This document shows positions 24,144 to 32,758 of a stretch of 64,000 nucleotides of DNA, piece after piece. The notes below the pieces were generated by a model. That model did not search any database. It was given only the letters and a program-made list of their open reading frames with translations, and was not told where the DNA came from. Made by a program: the position numbers and the translations under genes. Position 1 is the stretch's first letter; each line of letters begins with the position of its first letter. Where the stretch lies: contig NZ_PIPT01000009.1 of assembly GCF_003987395.1 (NCBI RefSeq), positions 93,578 through 157,577 of the forward strand. Direction: 5' to 3'. This DNA is from Pseudidiomarina aquimaris. GTDB lineage: Bacteria; Pseudomonadota; Gammaproteobacteria; Enterobacterales; Alteromonadaceae.

Positions 24144-25955
24144 ATGCGGCAGTTTTCCATCGTCACACGCGTCGGTATTGCGCTCGGCCTTATGGTTGCG
24201 CTTACTGTGGGTACATTGCTGGCTTCGTACTGGCTTTCTGAACGCGCCGACCAAGATGCATTAGCCATCAACAAAGCCGGCTCCTTGCGCATGCAGAGTT
24301 ATCGCTATGCTTGGCATCGTCTGCATCAACCCGAAGCAGAAGTCACCGCTGAACTCGCGCAACAATTGCAAGAGACATGGCAGCATCCAGTTTTCAATCG
24401 CTTTAGCCACGGCGACAGCGCGCTTGCCGCGCAATTTCAAAGCACTCGTGAAAGCTGGCTGGAGCTCCAAGAACGTATTGCGACCGAAGGCGTGGTCGCC
24501 GATCAAGTCGAATCCCTAATCGCGCCCCACATCAGTGAGCTCGATGCGCTCGTGGGTGCACTGCAACAAGAGGCGGAGTCACGGATTCGAGCCATTCGTC
24601 TGATTCAAGTGCTGAGTCTTTTTGCAACGATTATCTTGGCTGGAATCATTGCCTATTGGCTGCGTAGCCGCGTACGCAAGCCACTACAGACGCTGACCCA
24701 AACAGCACGTCGCATTGGCCAAGGCGATTTTACCGCTCGCGTGAATCATCCTATGGGCGATGAACTCGGCGTGCTCGCCGAGACGCTCAACAAGATGAAC
24801 ACTGCGGTCGGTTACATGTACGGTAACCTTGAAAAACGTGTTGATGAACAGACGCAAGCGATTCAACACAGCAATACCAAGCTGCAGTTTTTGTATGACA
24901 TGGCACGCAGTATTATCGAGCGTTCACCGAGTTATCAAGACTTCACGCATATCATCGATGGTCTTAAAGAAGCTGCGCGGATCAATGATCTCGAGTTGTG
25001 TCTGATCACACCGGCAGGCGACAAACCCTATCTGCAAGTGCAGCCCGAAACCAGTGACGACGACCCTTGCGCGGGCGTCGACTGTGCGGAATGCGTGTCT
25101 GCTGGTGGTGGCGTGAGTGTGATGGAAGATAAGCGGGTGTATCGCTACCCGATTGAACGTGATCACCATTACTACGGCGTGCTCGTTGCCCGAGTCGAAC
25201 TTGGCTCACAGCTTGACGACTGGCAACAGCAGTTACTGCAATCGGTCACCGATCAGTTGGCTATAGCGCTCAGCTTAAAGCAAGAGGAAGAGCAGGTGCG
25301 TCGTCTCGCGCTGATTCAAGAACGCACTGTGATTGCGCGCGAGTTGCATGACTCATTGGCACAAGCGTTGTCTTATTTGAAGATTCAAGTCACACGGCTG
25401 GATAAAGCGATTCAAAAGGATGATGCAGCGACCATAAACGATGTATCGCATGAGCTGCGCGAAGGTCTCAACTCGGCCTATCGCCAGTTACGTGAGTTAC
25501 TGACAACCTTCCGCTTGAAGGTGGATGGTGCAGGGCTCATTAACGCACTACAAACTACGATCAAGCAGTTTGAGGAACAGTCTGGACTCGCTTTCCGCCT
25601 TGATTACCAATTGGCGAACGCGCCGTTGGAGCCACACGAAGAAATTCATTTGCTGCAAATCATTCGTGAAGCCTGCCAAAACGCCATTCACCACAGCCAA
25701 GGTTCTGAGGTAGTCATTCGCCTACAACAAACGCTCGACAAAGGAATTAGTTTGAGTATTGAAGACAACGGCATTGGCATCCCCGAAAACGCTGAAAAAC
25801 TTAATCACTATGGGTTGGCGATCATGCAGGAGCGTAGCAAGCACCTCGGTGGGGAGCTACGCATTCAAAGGCGGGAACCGGGCGGTACTGGCGTCTACTT
25901 TGAGTTTCAACCCGCCTACGTGAATGACCAAAAGGCGGCAGAACTCTCCTCTTAG
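24144..25955 (+). CDS. narX: Nitrate/nitrite sensor histidine kinase NarX
   Basis: Inner-membrane sensor that phosphorylates NarL in response to nitrate and nitrite. The product is 603 residues: TM1 (about 6-30), the periplasmic P-box (AINKAGSLRMQSYRY near residues 41-55) that binds nitrate, TM2 (153-173), HAMP (about 174-226), a central cysteine module (C309, C314, C317) and a HisKA_3 domain with the phospho-histidine in ARELHDSLAQ (H402). The ATPase ends the protein (EDNGIGIPENA; GTGVYFEF). I use the ATG at 24144; the frame extends to a TTG at 24126. It is divergent from narG and separated from narL by the narK-like gene, which is transcribed in the other direction. Confidence 0.95.
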   Translation: MRQFSIVTRVGIALGLMVALTVGTLLASYWLSERADQDALAINKAGSLRMQSYRYAWHRLHQPEAEVTAELAQQLQETWQHPVFNRFSHGDSALAAQFQSTRESWLELQERIATEGVVADQVESLIAPHISELDALVGALQQEAESRIRAIRLIQVLSLFATIILAGIIAYWLRSRVRKPLQTLTQTARRIGQGDFTARVNHPMGDELGVLAETLNKMNTAVGYMYGNLEKRVDEQTQAIQHSNTKLQFLYDMARSIIERSPSYQDFTHIIDGLKEAARINDLELCLITPAGDKPYLQVQPETSDDDPCAGVDCAECVSAGGGVSVMEDKRVYRYPIERDHHYYGVLVARVELGSQLDDWQQQLLQSVTDQLAIALSLKQEEEQVRRLALIQERTVIARELHDSLAQALSYLKIQVTRLDKAIQKDDAATINDVSHELREGLNSAYRQLRELLTTFRLKVDGAGLINALQTTIKQFEEQSGLAFRLDYQLANAPLEPHEEIHLLQIIREACQNAIHHSQGSEVVIRLQQTLDKGISLSIEDNGIGIPENAEKLNHYGLAIMQERSKHLGGELRIQRREPGGTGVYFEFQPAYVNDQKAAELSS

Positions 25956-25957
25956 GT

Positions 25958-27304
25958 TTACGGATTAAAGTAAACACTGTGCCGGCGCAGATAGACGCCG
26001 GCGACAATCATCGCGCAAATGAAATAGAACACAGCAAAGGCTATTAGCGCCAACGCTGGTGTTCCGGTGACACTTTGCACTCCCCACATCAATGGAATAT
26101 AACCTGCGCCCGCGGTTGCACATGCCGCTAGCCAACGTAAGGCAATCGGCAGTTGGGCTGCGGGAAAAAGCACACTCGCAGAACGATAGATTGCACTGCT
26201 GGCTAGCGAAGAAACCACGAAGAGCACGAAGAAAACTAACAAGAACAGCAGAAAGTACTGCTCAGGCGCACCGCTATGAAAGGCTTGTTGGGTAAGGTAC
26301 GCTGCTACCGCACAAGCCAGCGCCAACAATACGGCGCAGACAAAGGTCACCCGCGCTCCACCATAAAGATCCGCAAGCCATCCGCCTAGCGGCCGCGCTA
26401 CCACCCCAACCAACGGTCCCAACCACGCATAAGTCAAAGCTTGTGGCGCGTAATCGTTGCTGATGGCATTGACGAGTTCGCCGGCTTGCCACTCGCGGCT
26501 CAGACCGAATAAAAATTGCAGCACCAACGGAAACGACAAAGCGAAGCCAATAAACGAACCGAACGCCATGATGTAAAGCAGTGTCATGACCCACAAATGT
26601 GGATTTCGAATCAAGTAACGGCGATGAAAGGGCGCATGCGTTGGCCTTTCTTGGGACTGACGCTGCGCCGGATAAAGTACCGCCACGCAGGTAAAGACCA
26701 ATAGCATCCAGCCCAAATTACTCAGGCTTATCGGTTGCTCGGGCCGCACACTGCCGAGCACATTACCCATACTAATAGTGGTCAGCAACGGGTCGGCATT
26801 GCCGCCAAGTACGTTTGGCAACGTCACGACCAGCGGTGTGGCTATTTGGGCGAGCACAATCCCGATACCGCCGACCGCAGCCGTCACCGCAAGCTCCCAG
26901 CCCATGGTACTCGATTCGGTACTACTTCGTTCACCTCTCACGTAGAGCTGCGCACCGCCTAAACCAGCGCAAATAGCCAGTAGCTGTAATTGCTCCAAAG
27001 AAAATGATGTTTGTATGAACAGCCAAGCCATTGCCACTGCTACCAGCGTCAATAACGCGGTGGTCGTACGAATAAAACGCCGTGATAACGAACGTGAACC
27101 GAGCGCAAACCAACTCAATTGGAATCCCGCTGCGGCAAAGCCTGTCAGTGCCAACAAGCCAAACAATTGTGCAAAATTGAAGCCAAGACCTAAGGCGTAT
27201 AAAACCACCACAAGTACACTCCAGCACATCCATACGGACGTACTGGCAATGACTTGTAATGCGGTCATTTTGTCGATGGTTTCGCTAGTGGTAACAGGCT
27301 GCAC
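25958..27304 (-). CDS. Degenerate NarK-like MFS transporter
   Basis: A 448-residue, 12-helix carrier of the nitrate/nitrite porter family. It keeps GSFIGFALSFPLVL and the second substrate arginine in VVARPLGGWLADLYGGARV. The first substrate arginine, in the segment that reads TLRIFY in the NarK2 domain at 1-2253, is glutamine here (FQLSWF), aligned by its fixed distance to the next RR pair. Both nitrate signatures are also lost: GLGGAQLYVRGERSS replaces GFGGGNFSSSMAN, and the NKESAAVIGF region reads LPIALRWLAAC. It likely moves something other than nitrate, or acts as a sensor (inference). The start appears to be GTG with AAAGG upstream. It is convergent with narX, 2 bp away, and divergent from narL. 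Confidence 0.85.
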   Translation of the reverse strand: MQPVTTSETIDKMTALQVIASTSVWMCWSVLVVVLYALGLGFNFAQLFGLLALTGFAAAGFQLSWFALGSRSLSRRFIRTTTALLTLVAVAMAWLFIQTSFSLEQLQLLAICAGLGGAQLYVRGERSSTESSTMGWELAVTAAVGGIGIVLAQIATPLVVTLPNVLGGNADPLLTTISMGNVLGSVRPEQPISLSNLGWMLLVFTCVAVLYPAQRQSQERPTHAPFHRRYLIRNPHLWVMTLLYIMAFGSFIGFALSFPLVLQFLFGLSREWQAGELVNAISNDYAPQALTYAWLGPLVGVVARPLGGWLADLYGGARVTFVCAVLLALACAVAAYLTQQAFHSGAPEQYFLLFLLVFFVLFVVSSLASSAIYRSASVLFPAAQLPIALRWLAACATAGAGYIPLMWGVQSVTGTPALALIAFAVFYFICAMIVAGVYLRRHSVYFNP

Positions 27305-27410
27305 AATTGGCCTTTTGATGGCGGACGACTAAGCTAAGGATCGAGTATGGAAGGCCTTTGCCGCAAGGCTTCACAGGAGTTAGCAGCAAGGTATTTAGAG
27401 ATACCACAAC

Positions 27411-27426
27411 TACTCACATGGTGGTA
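27411..27426. promoter_or_regulatory. Possible NarL 7-2-7 site between the narK-like gene and narL
   Basis: TACTCAC-AT-GGTGGTA has exact 7-2-7 spacing with 6 of 7 and 5 of 7 matches to the NarL heptamers. It lies in the 274-bp interval between the divergent narK-like gene and narL. The inverted repeat GGTAT-N6-ATACC (27390-27405) is adjacent. It would allow feedback on narL. The remainder of the interval is AT-rich with no other clear signal. Confidence 0.5.
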
Positions 27427-27578
27427 GAAGGTGGCATTAACATTCTGATTATTAGCTGGTTTTTAATTTTAAGATGCGTTGTTTTGTCAATCTAAATTAG
27501 CTAACTTAAGCCTTGGTAAACCATGCGCCAGCGCAACAAATATGTGAAAATAGCGGCAACTAAAGAAAGGAGAATACC

Positions 27579-28235
27579 ATGACTGATATGCGCTCGAGCA
27601 TCATGCTAGTGGACGATCACCCGCTACTGCGTAAAGGTCTCAAACAACTTATTTCACTGGAAGACGAGCTCGAAGTTGTCGCCGAGTTCAGTAACGGCAA
27701 AGACGCCATTCCCGTAGCGGTGGAGCTGGACCCAGACTTAATCATTCTCGATCTCAACATGCAGGGAATGGACGGTTTGGAAACACTTAAACAGCTACGT
27801 GACGAAGGCGTGACTTCGCGCATTGTCATGCTTACTGTGTCGGATGCCGATGAAGACGTCGTTGCCGCGATTACTAATGGCGCAGACGGTTACTTGCTGA
27901 AGGACATGGAACCTGAACAATTGATTGAGCAAATTAAGCGCGCAATCGAAGGCAAGATGGTACTCAGTGAAGTCATTACCGAAGTACTGGCAACCGCGTT
28001 GCGTCGCCCTGCGCCACAGGGTGGTGGCAAGCTTGAAAGCCTGACCAATCGCGAACTCGAAATTTTGAAACTTATTGCTAAAGGTATGAGCAATAAAGTG
28101 ATTGCCCGTGAGCTTGATATCTCCGACGGTACGGTCAAAGTCCACGTAAAGCACTTACTGAAAAAACTCGGCTTACGCTCGCGCGTCGAAGCCGCAGTAT
28201 GGATGGTGAATCAACAGGGCGGTAAGCATGAGTAA
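27579..28235 (+). CDS. narL: Nitrate/nitrite response regulator NarL
   Basis: Two-component regulator of the NarL/FixJ family, 218 residues. The receiver domain has the acidic pair VDDH and the phospho-acceptor D58 (LIILDLNMQGMDG). The LuxR-type helix-turn-helix spans about residues 150-210 (LTNRELEILKLIAKG; DGTVKVHVKHLLKKL). AAAGGAG lies before the ATG. It is the partner of NarX, and its DNA sites are seen before narG and moaA/trhP. Its stop overlaps the moeA start by 8 bp, so cofactor synthesis is coupled to regulator expression. Confidence 0.95.
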   Translation: MTDMRSSIMLVDDHPLLRKGLKQLISLEDELEVVAEFSNGKDAIPVAVELDPDLIILDLNMQGMDGLETLKQLRDEGVTSRIVMLTVSDADEDVVAAITNGADGYLLKDMEPEQLIEQIKRAIEGKMVLSEVITEVLATALRRPAPQGGGKLESLTNRELEILKLIAKGMSNKVIARELDISDGTVKVHVKHLLKKLGLRSRVEAAVWMVNQQGGKHE

Positions 28236-29442
28236 TTCCTGGTTACCCGTCGCGGACGCTCTCGCCGCGATGCAAAGCCAAGTCAGTGCGCTCACAGAAA
28301 CCGAGACAGTAAGCTTAAGCGCCGCACTCGACCGGGTGCTCGCACAACCCGTATGCGCCGATATTAATGTGCCCGGCTACGATAACTCTGCGATGGACGG
28401 TTATGCGTTGCGCGCAGCTGAAGCGACACAACCCCTAAAGGTGGTTGGCGAAGCCTTTGCCGGTCATCCGTTCGACGGCACGTTGCCAGCCAATAGCTGT
28501 GTCCGCATTATGACCGGCGCGCAAATGCCGCAGGGTGCTGACGCGGTCGTGATGCAAGAGAACGTTGAGCGCGACGATGCTGACATACAGGTACAAACCA
28601 CCGTCAAATGTGGTGATAACGTACGCCTCTGCGGCAGTGATATTACCGACGGTGCAGTTGTCTTAGCAGCTGGTCAGCGTCTTAACGCTGTGCATATCGG
28701 TCTACTGGCCTCGCTTGGTATCGCGGAAGTGACGGTCATTCGTAAGCTACGGGTCGCGTTATTCTCTAATGGCGATGAACTGGTGGTGCCCGGCGAGCCA
28801 CTGCGTAAGGCCAGCCAAATCTACGACAGCAACCGCTTCACTCTCACGGCCATGCTGCAGCGCTTGAATGTCGACATCATCGATCTTGGTCACATTGCCG
28901 ATGACCCTGATGCACTCGAGAGTGCTTTCCAACAAGCTATGCGCAGCGCCGATCTTGTCATCAGTAGTGCGGGCGTTTCTGTCGGTGACGCCGACCATAC
29001 AAAGAATACCCTCGCAAAACTGGGGCATATTGAGTTTTGGAAGATTGCCATCAAGCCGGGTAAGCCGTTTGCCTTTGGCCGCCTAGGTGATGCCTGGTTC
29101 TGTGGTTTGCCAGGCAACCCAGTAGCGGCCGTGGTCACCCTCGACCAACTCGTGCAACCCCTACTACGACGTATGGCCGGCGAACAGCTGACGCCACCGT
29201 TACAACTTGAGGCGAAGGCCGCAACGGCGATTAAAAAGCGCCCAGGCCGCACCGATTTTCAGCGCGGGCGCTTCAGTCAACGAGACGGCCAGTTATGGGC
29301 TGAGCCGGTTGGTAGCCAAAGTTCTGCAGTGCTCACCAGCGTTGCCCAAGCCAATTGTTTCTTAGTGCTTGAGCAAGAACGCGACAGCATTGCGGCCGGC
29401 GAATCAATTATTATTCAACCTTTCGATCAGCTGCTGACCTAG
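28228..29442 (+). CDS. moeA: Molybdopterin molybdenumtransferase MoeA
   Basis: Inserts molybdate into adenylylated molybdopterin made by Mog. The 404-residue length is typical. Motifs include VPGYDNSAMDGYA near residue 45, IMTGAQMPQGADAVV near residue 91, SNGDELV near residue 180, SAGVSVGDADHTK near residue 250 and GLPGNPVAAVV near residue 292. It starts inside the end of narL (8-bp overlap). An FNR-like sequence of 8 of 10 matches (CTGACctagATCAA, 29434-29447) spans its stop codon. Confidence 0.95.
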   Translation: MSNSWLPVADALAAMQSQVSALTETETVSLSAALDRVLAQPVCADINVPGYDNSAMDGYALRAAEATQPLKVVGEAFAGHPFDGTLPANSCVRIMTGAQMPQGADAVVMQENVERDDADIQVQTTVKCGDNVRLCGSDITDGAVVLAAGQRLNAVHIGLLASLGIAEVTVIRKLRVALFSNGDELVVPGEPLRKASQIYDSNRFTLTAMLQRLNVDIIDLGHIADDPDALESAFQQAMRSADLVISSAGVSVGDADHTKNTLAKLGHIEFWKIAIKPGKPFAFGRLGDAWFCGLPGNPVAAVVTLDQLVQPLLRRMAGEQLTPPLQLEAKAATAIKKRPGRTDFQRGRFSQRDGQLWAEPVGSQSSAVLTSVAQANCFLVLEQERDSIAAGESIIIQPFDQLLT

Positions 29443-29504
29443 ATCAAAGCAGTCTTGCTGAATTGACTCCACACTTGCTTGCGTTAGCAACCGTGGAGTC
29501 ATTT

Positions 29505-31172
29505 ATGAACTTTGCCGCTTTATTGGTGCAAGAATTAAAACAATTCGAATGCGAAGCACTCTTCGGCATTCCTGGCGATTTTATCTTGCCGTTACTTTGC
29601 GAACTGCAAGATAACGGCGCTTTACCTTTTTACACCCTGAATCATGAACCCAGTGTCATTTATGCCGCCGACGCTGCAGCGCGCATTCGTCAACGCCCTC
29701 AGGCCGCACTTCTTACCTATGGCGCCGGCGCCTTAAACGCCGTCAACGCTATTGCGCAAGCCTATGTGGAACGCGTTCCGCTCGTCATTTTGGCCGGTTT
29801 TCCAGCACAGCAAGAAATCGACCGTAACGTGGCGATCCACCATCAAGCCAAAGACCTCGACTCCCAACGCCGTATCTTAAGTGAAGTGACCGAATTACAG
29901 GTGCGTTTGAATAACCCAACAACCGCTAGTGGACAGTTGCGTGCAGCATTACAATGTTGTCGCGAAACCTCTCGGCCTGTGTTGATTGAAATCCCTCGCG
30001 ATGCCATTAGTTTTAACTGCGTGCCGTTACCGCCATACCACCCCCCACAAATGCCCGAACGCGAGGCGGTGAAGCTTGCGAGTTACCTGTTACAGCGGCT
30101 GCAGAATGCTCGGCAACCCGTGTTTCTTGTGGGTATCGAAGTGCAGCGCTTTGGCGCCGCGCAAGCCGTTGAAGATCTCGCGTTACAGTTAAATATTCCT
30201 ATAGTTACCAGTTTTTTGGCGCGGGCAAGTATTAGCCACGACCACCCTTGCTACCACGGTACCTTTATTGACGAGAGCGACACTCATGCCTATCAGCTGT
30301 TGCAGGAAAGTGACCTCATAATTCATTTGGGTGTCATCGTCACTGACAGTAATTTTGCCGCCTATCCAAGTTTTGTCCGCGGAGATGTAGTAGTGCAGTT
30401 GCATCAGGGCACAACATATCTTCCGCATGAGCGTTGTTTCGATACTGATTTGCAGGCGCTTTGCTTGCGACTCTTGTCATACCATCTACCACCCTATTCG
30501 ACTTGGTTCGAGCCAACACCCGCAAGCGAATTTGATCCTCATTTAGCGTGGAATAGCACAACGGTCGTCGAACTCATTGATGCACAGTTAAGTAGTCAAG
30601 ATGCCTGCGTGCCGATTATCAGTGATGTCGGTGATTGTCTATTTGCATCATTACACGCCGATGCCAGCCATGTCATCGCGCCCGCATATTACGCCTCGAT
30701 GGGCTATAGCATACCGGCGGCGCTTGGAGTGCATGTGACTACGGGCCTGCGTTCAGTGGTCTTGGTCGGTGACGGTGCCTTCTTAATGACGGGACTGGAA
30801 CTATGCCAGGCCATTCATTTTGGCGCTTGTCCGATTGTAGTTCTATTTAATAACCGCCGCTGGGATATGATCGAAGCCTTTGCCCCCGAGCTTACCTGTA
30901 CCAGCTTGCCGGAGTGTGATTTTCAACGTTTGAGCCAAGCGTTAGGTGCTGTTACGCATCAGGCCAATGACGCACAAAGCTTTGATGCTGCTTTCAACGC
31001 AGCTTGGGCGGATTCGAATCGACTACAGGTTATCGAAGTACAGCTTGGCCACGAACGCAGTGCCCGCCTAACGCGTTTCGCTGATGCTTTCACGCAGCGG
31101 TTGGATAAAGGGATGATGCAACGCGGCAGCTTTGACGTGAGCGACCACACGTTGACCGACTCGGAGCGCTAG
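29505..31172 (+). CDS. Thiamine-diphosphate-dependent 2-oxoacid decarboxylase
   Basis: A 555-residue enzyme of the pyruvate/indolepyruvate decarboxylase family, which turns 2-oxoacids into aldehydes. Catalytic residues are visible: Asp in FGIPGDF near residue 24, Glu in LNHEPSV near residue 48, the HH pair in AIHHQAKD near residue 111, and the cofactor motif GDGAF...LFNN near residues 420-450. The ATG at 29505 has GTGGAG upstream. Its substrate cannot be told from sequence. Lying between moeA and modC is unusual, and its last 105 bp overlap the end of modC on the other strand. The promoter may include the FNR-like box at 29434. Indolepyruvate, phenylpyruvate or a branched-chain acid are candidates. 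Confidence 0.85.
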   Translation: MNFAALLVQELKQFECEALFGIPGDFILPLLCELQDNGALPFYTLNHEPSVIYAADAAARIRQRPQAALLTYGAGALNAVNAIAQAYVERVPLVILAGFPAQQEIDRNVAIHHQAKDLDSQRRILSEVTELQVRLNNPTTASGQLRAALQCCRETSRPVLIEIPRDAISFNCVPLPPYHPPQMPEREAVKLASYLLQRLQNARQPVFLVGIEVQRFGAAQAVEDLALQLNIPIVTSFLARASISHDHPCYHGTFIDESDTHAYQLLQESDLIIHLGVIVTDSNFAAYPSFVRGDVVVQLHQGTTYLPHERCFDTDLQALCLRLLSYHLPPYSTWFEPTPASEFDPHLAWNSTTVVELIDAQLSSQDACVPIISDVGDCLFASLHADASHVIAPAYYASMGYSIPAALGVHVTTGLRSVVLVGDGAFLMTGLELCQAIHFGACPIVVLFNNRRWDMIEAFAPELTCTSLPECDFQRLSQALGAVTHQANDAQSFDAAFNAAWADSNRLQVIEVQLGHERSARLTRFADAFTQRLDKGMMQRGSFDVSDHTLTDSER

Positions 31173-32096
31173 CTGCTGCCATGCTTCATCACTGACCAGA
31201 GCAAAAAAATACTGCCGCTGACATTCGAGTTCGACTAAATGCTCACCGGCACGATGACTCTCATGGACGGCAAAAATCACACAGGTTATTTGGTTGCGCA
31301 CACTTGAGTGTGGCACTGGTTGCAAACTCAAGCTGACGTCACGGGCATAAATACGCAGTCGCTGCTGGGACGGCTCATTGAGTCCCGGCAATGGAGTACT
31401 GACCACACTCATGCCCAGCAATGAACGCAGCGGCTCTTGCCGAAGTTGCTGCGGCAACGGGCCACTGCTAAGTACCTGACCACGCTGCAGCAAAACCACA
31501 TGATCACTCACTTCGGCAATATCAGAGAGTTGATGGCTCACGAAAAGCACCGGCAACTCATAACGCGTCGCAACTTGCCGTAGATAGTCTACAAACTGCT
31601 GGCGGGTGGCTTCGTCAAGAGCCGAAAACGGCTCATCGAGCAGGAGTAGCTGCGGTTGCGCGAGGATTGCACGCGCGAAAGCCACACGCTGTTGCTGACC
31701 ACCGGAAAGTTGTGAGGGTTTTTGCGTCAGCAAATCGGCAACACCACAGTTGTTGATCACCTCGTCCCATGACACATAATGCTGCGCTGCGCGTTGCCAG
31801 CCGTAACGTAAATTTTCGAGCACGGTCAAATGCGGAAACAAACTTGGCTCTTGCAACACCAAGCCAATTCGCCGCGCGGCTAATGGCATGCGAGTCTGTG
31901 CATCCTGCCACAGGTGCTCATTAAAGGAGACCTCAACTGTCCCCGTTGGCGCTAGGCCGGCAATCACTTCGAGCAAAGATGTTTTGCCTGATCCCGAGGC
32001 GCCCACAATCGCCGTGATGCCAGTGCTGGGCAGCGTTACGTCCACCGCAAGTGGAAAATGTTGACGTGCTAACGTGGCTTTGACACTGAGAGTCAT
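31068..32096 (-). CDS. modC: Molybdate ABC transporter ATP-binding protein ModC
   Basis: Energises molybdate import. The 342-residue protein has Walker A GASGSGKTS near residue 33, signature LSGGQQQRVAFARA near residue 129, Walker B LLLLDEPFSALD and a switch histidine in FVSHQLSD. A C-terminal TOBE/Mop-like domain (about 260-342) is expected for ModC and binds molybdate. It overlaps modB by 4 bp and is the last gene of the nine-gene moa-mod operon. Its 3' end overlaps the convergent decarboxylase by 105 bp. Confidence 0.93.
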   Translation of the reverse strand: MTLSVKATLARQHFPLAVDVTLPSTGITAIVGASGSGKTSLLEVIAGLAPTGTVEVSFNEHLWQDAQTRMPLAARRIGLVLQEPSLFPHLTVLENLRYGWQRAAQHYVSWDEVINNCGVADLLTQKPSQLSGGQQQRVAFARAILAQPQLLLLDEPFSALDEATRQQFVDYLRQVATRYELPVLFVSHQLSDIAEVSDHVVLLQRGQVLSSGPLPQQLRQEPLRSLLGMSVVSTPLPGLNEPSQQRLRIYARDVSLSLQPVPHSSVRNQITCVIFAVHESHRAGEHLVELECQRQYFFALVSDEAWQQLALRVGQRVVAHVKAAALHHPFIQPLRESISETR

Positions 32097-32758
32097 GCTG
32101 CTGGTCTCCGTCCGTAGACGATGGCCAATACCACCACCGCAACCGCGATGAGACCAAGCGATAACGCATGGGCCGCTGAGTAGTTCAGTGCCTCAGTGTG
32201 ATCGTAAATCAACACCGACAATACTTGTGTTTCGCCAGGGATGCTGCCGCCAATCATCAAAATAACGCCAAATTCACCGAGTGTATGGGCAAATACCAAG
32301 GTCGCCGCCACCACAAAACCGCCACGGCACAACGGTAACGCTATGGTACGTAGTGCATGCCAGCGACTTGCGCCTAAACTTTCCGCCACTTGCAGCGGGC
32401 GGCGTCCCATGGCGCGGAAGGCTTCCGTTAGCGGCTGCACCGCAAAGGGTAAGGAGTAAATAATGCTACCGATCACAATACCAGCAAAGCTAAAGGCCAA
32501 ATGCCGCCCGCCAAGGGCCTCGAGGCTAGCACCAATAAAGCCATTTGGACCAAGTGCCAACAACAAGTAAAAACCCAACACCGTCGGCGGCAACACCAAA
32601 GGCATCGCCACGATTGCCTGCACCCAGCCACGCCAACGCGAGCTGGTAAAGGCAAGCCACCAGGCCAACGGCGTTGCGAGCACTAGCAAGATAACGGTCG
32701 TCACTGTAGCTAACTGCAAGGTTAACGCAATGGCTTGATAATCAGTCGCTTGCAACAT
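32093..32758 (-). CDS. modB: Molybdate ABC transporter permease ModB
   Basis: Inner-membrane permease of 221 residues with five or six helices and the ABC-coupling EAA loop (AESLGASRWHALRTIALPL near residue 128). Residues LGEFGVILMIGGSIPGETQ near 162 are the ModB signature. It begins inside the end of modA (17-bp overlap) and overlaps modC by 4 bp. Confidence 0.94.
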   Translation of the reverse strand: MLQATDYQAIALTLQLATVTTVILLVLATPLAWWLAFTSSRWRGWVQAIVAMPLVLPPTVLGFYLLLALGPNGFIGASLEALGGRHLAFSFAGIVIGSIIYSLPFAVQPLTEAFRAMGRRPLQVAESLGASRWHALRTIALPLCRGGFVVAATLVFAHTLGEFGVILMIGGSIPGETQVLSVLIYDHTEALNYSAAHALSLGLIAVAVVVLAIVYGRRPAA

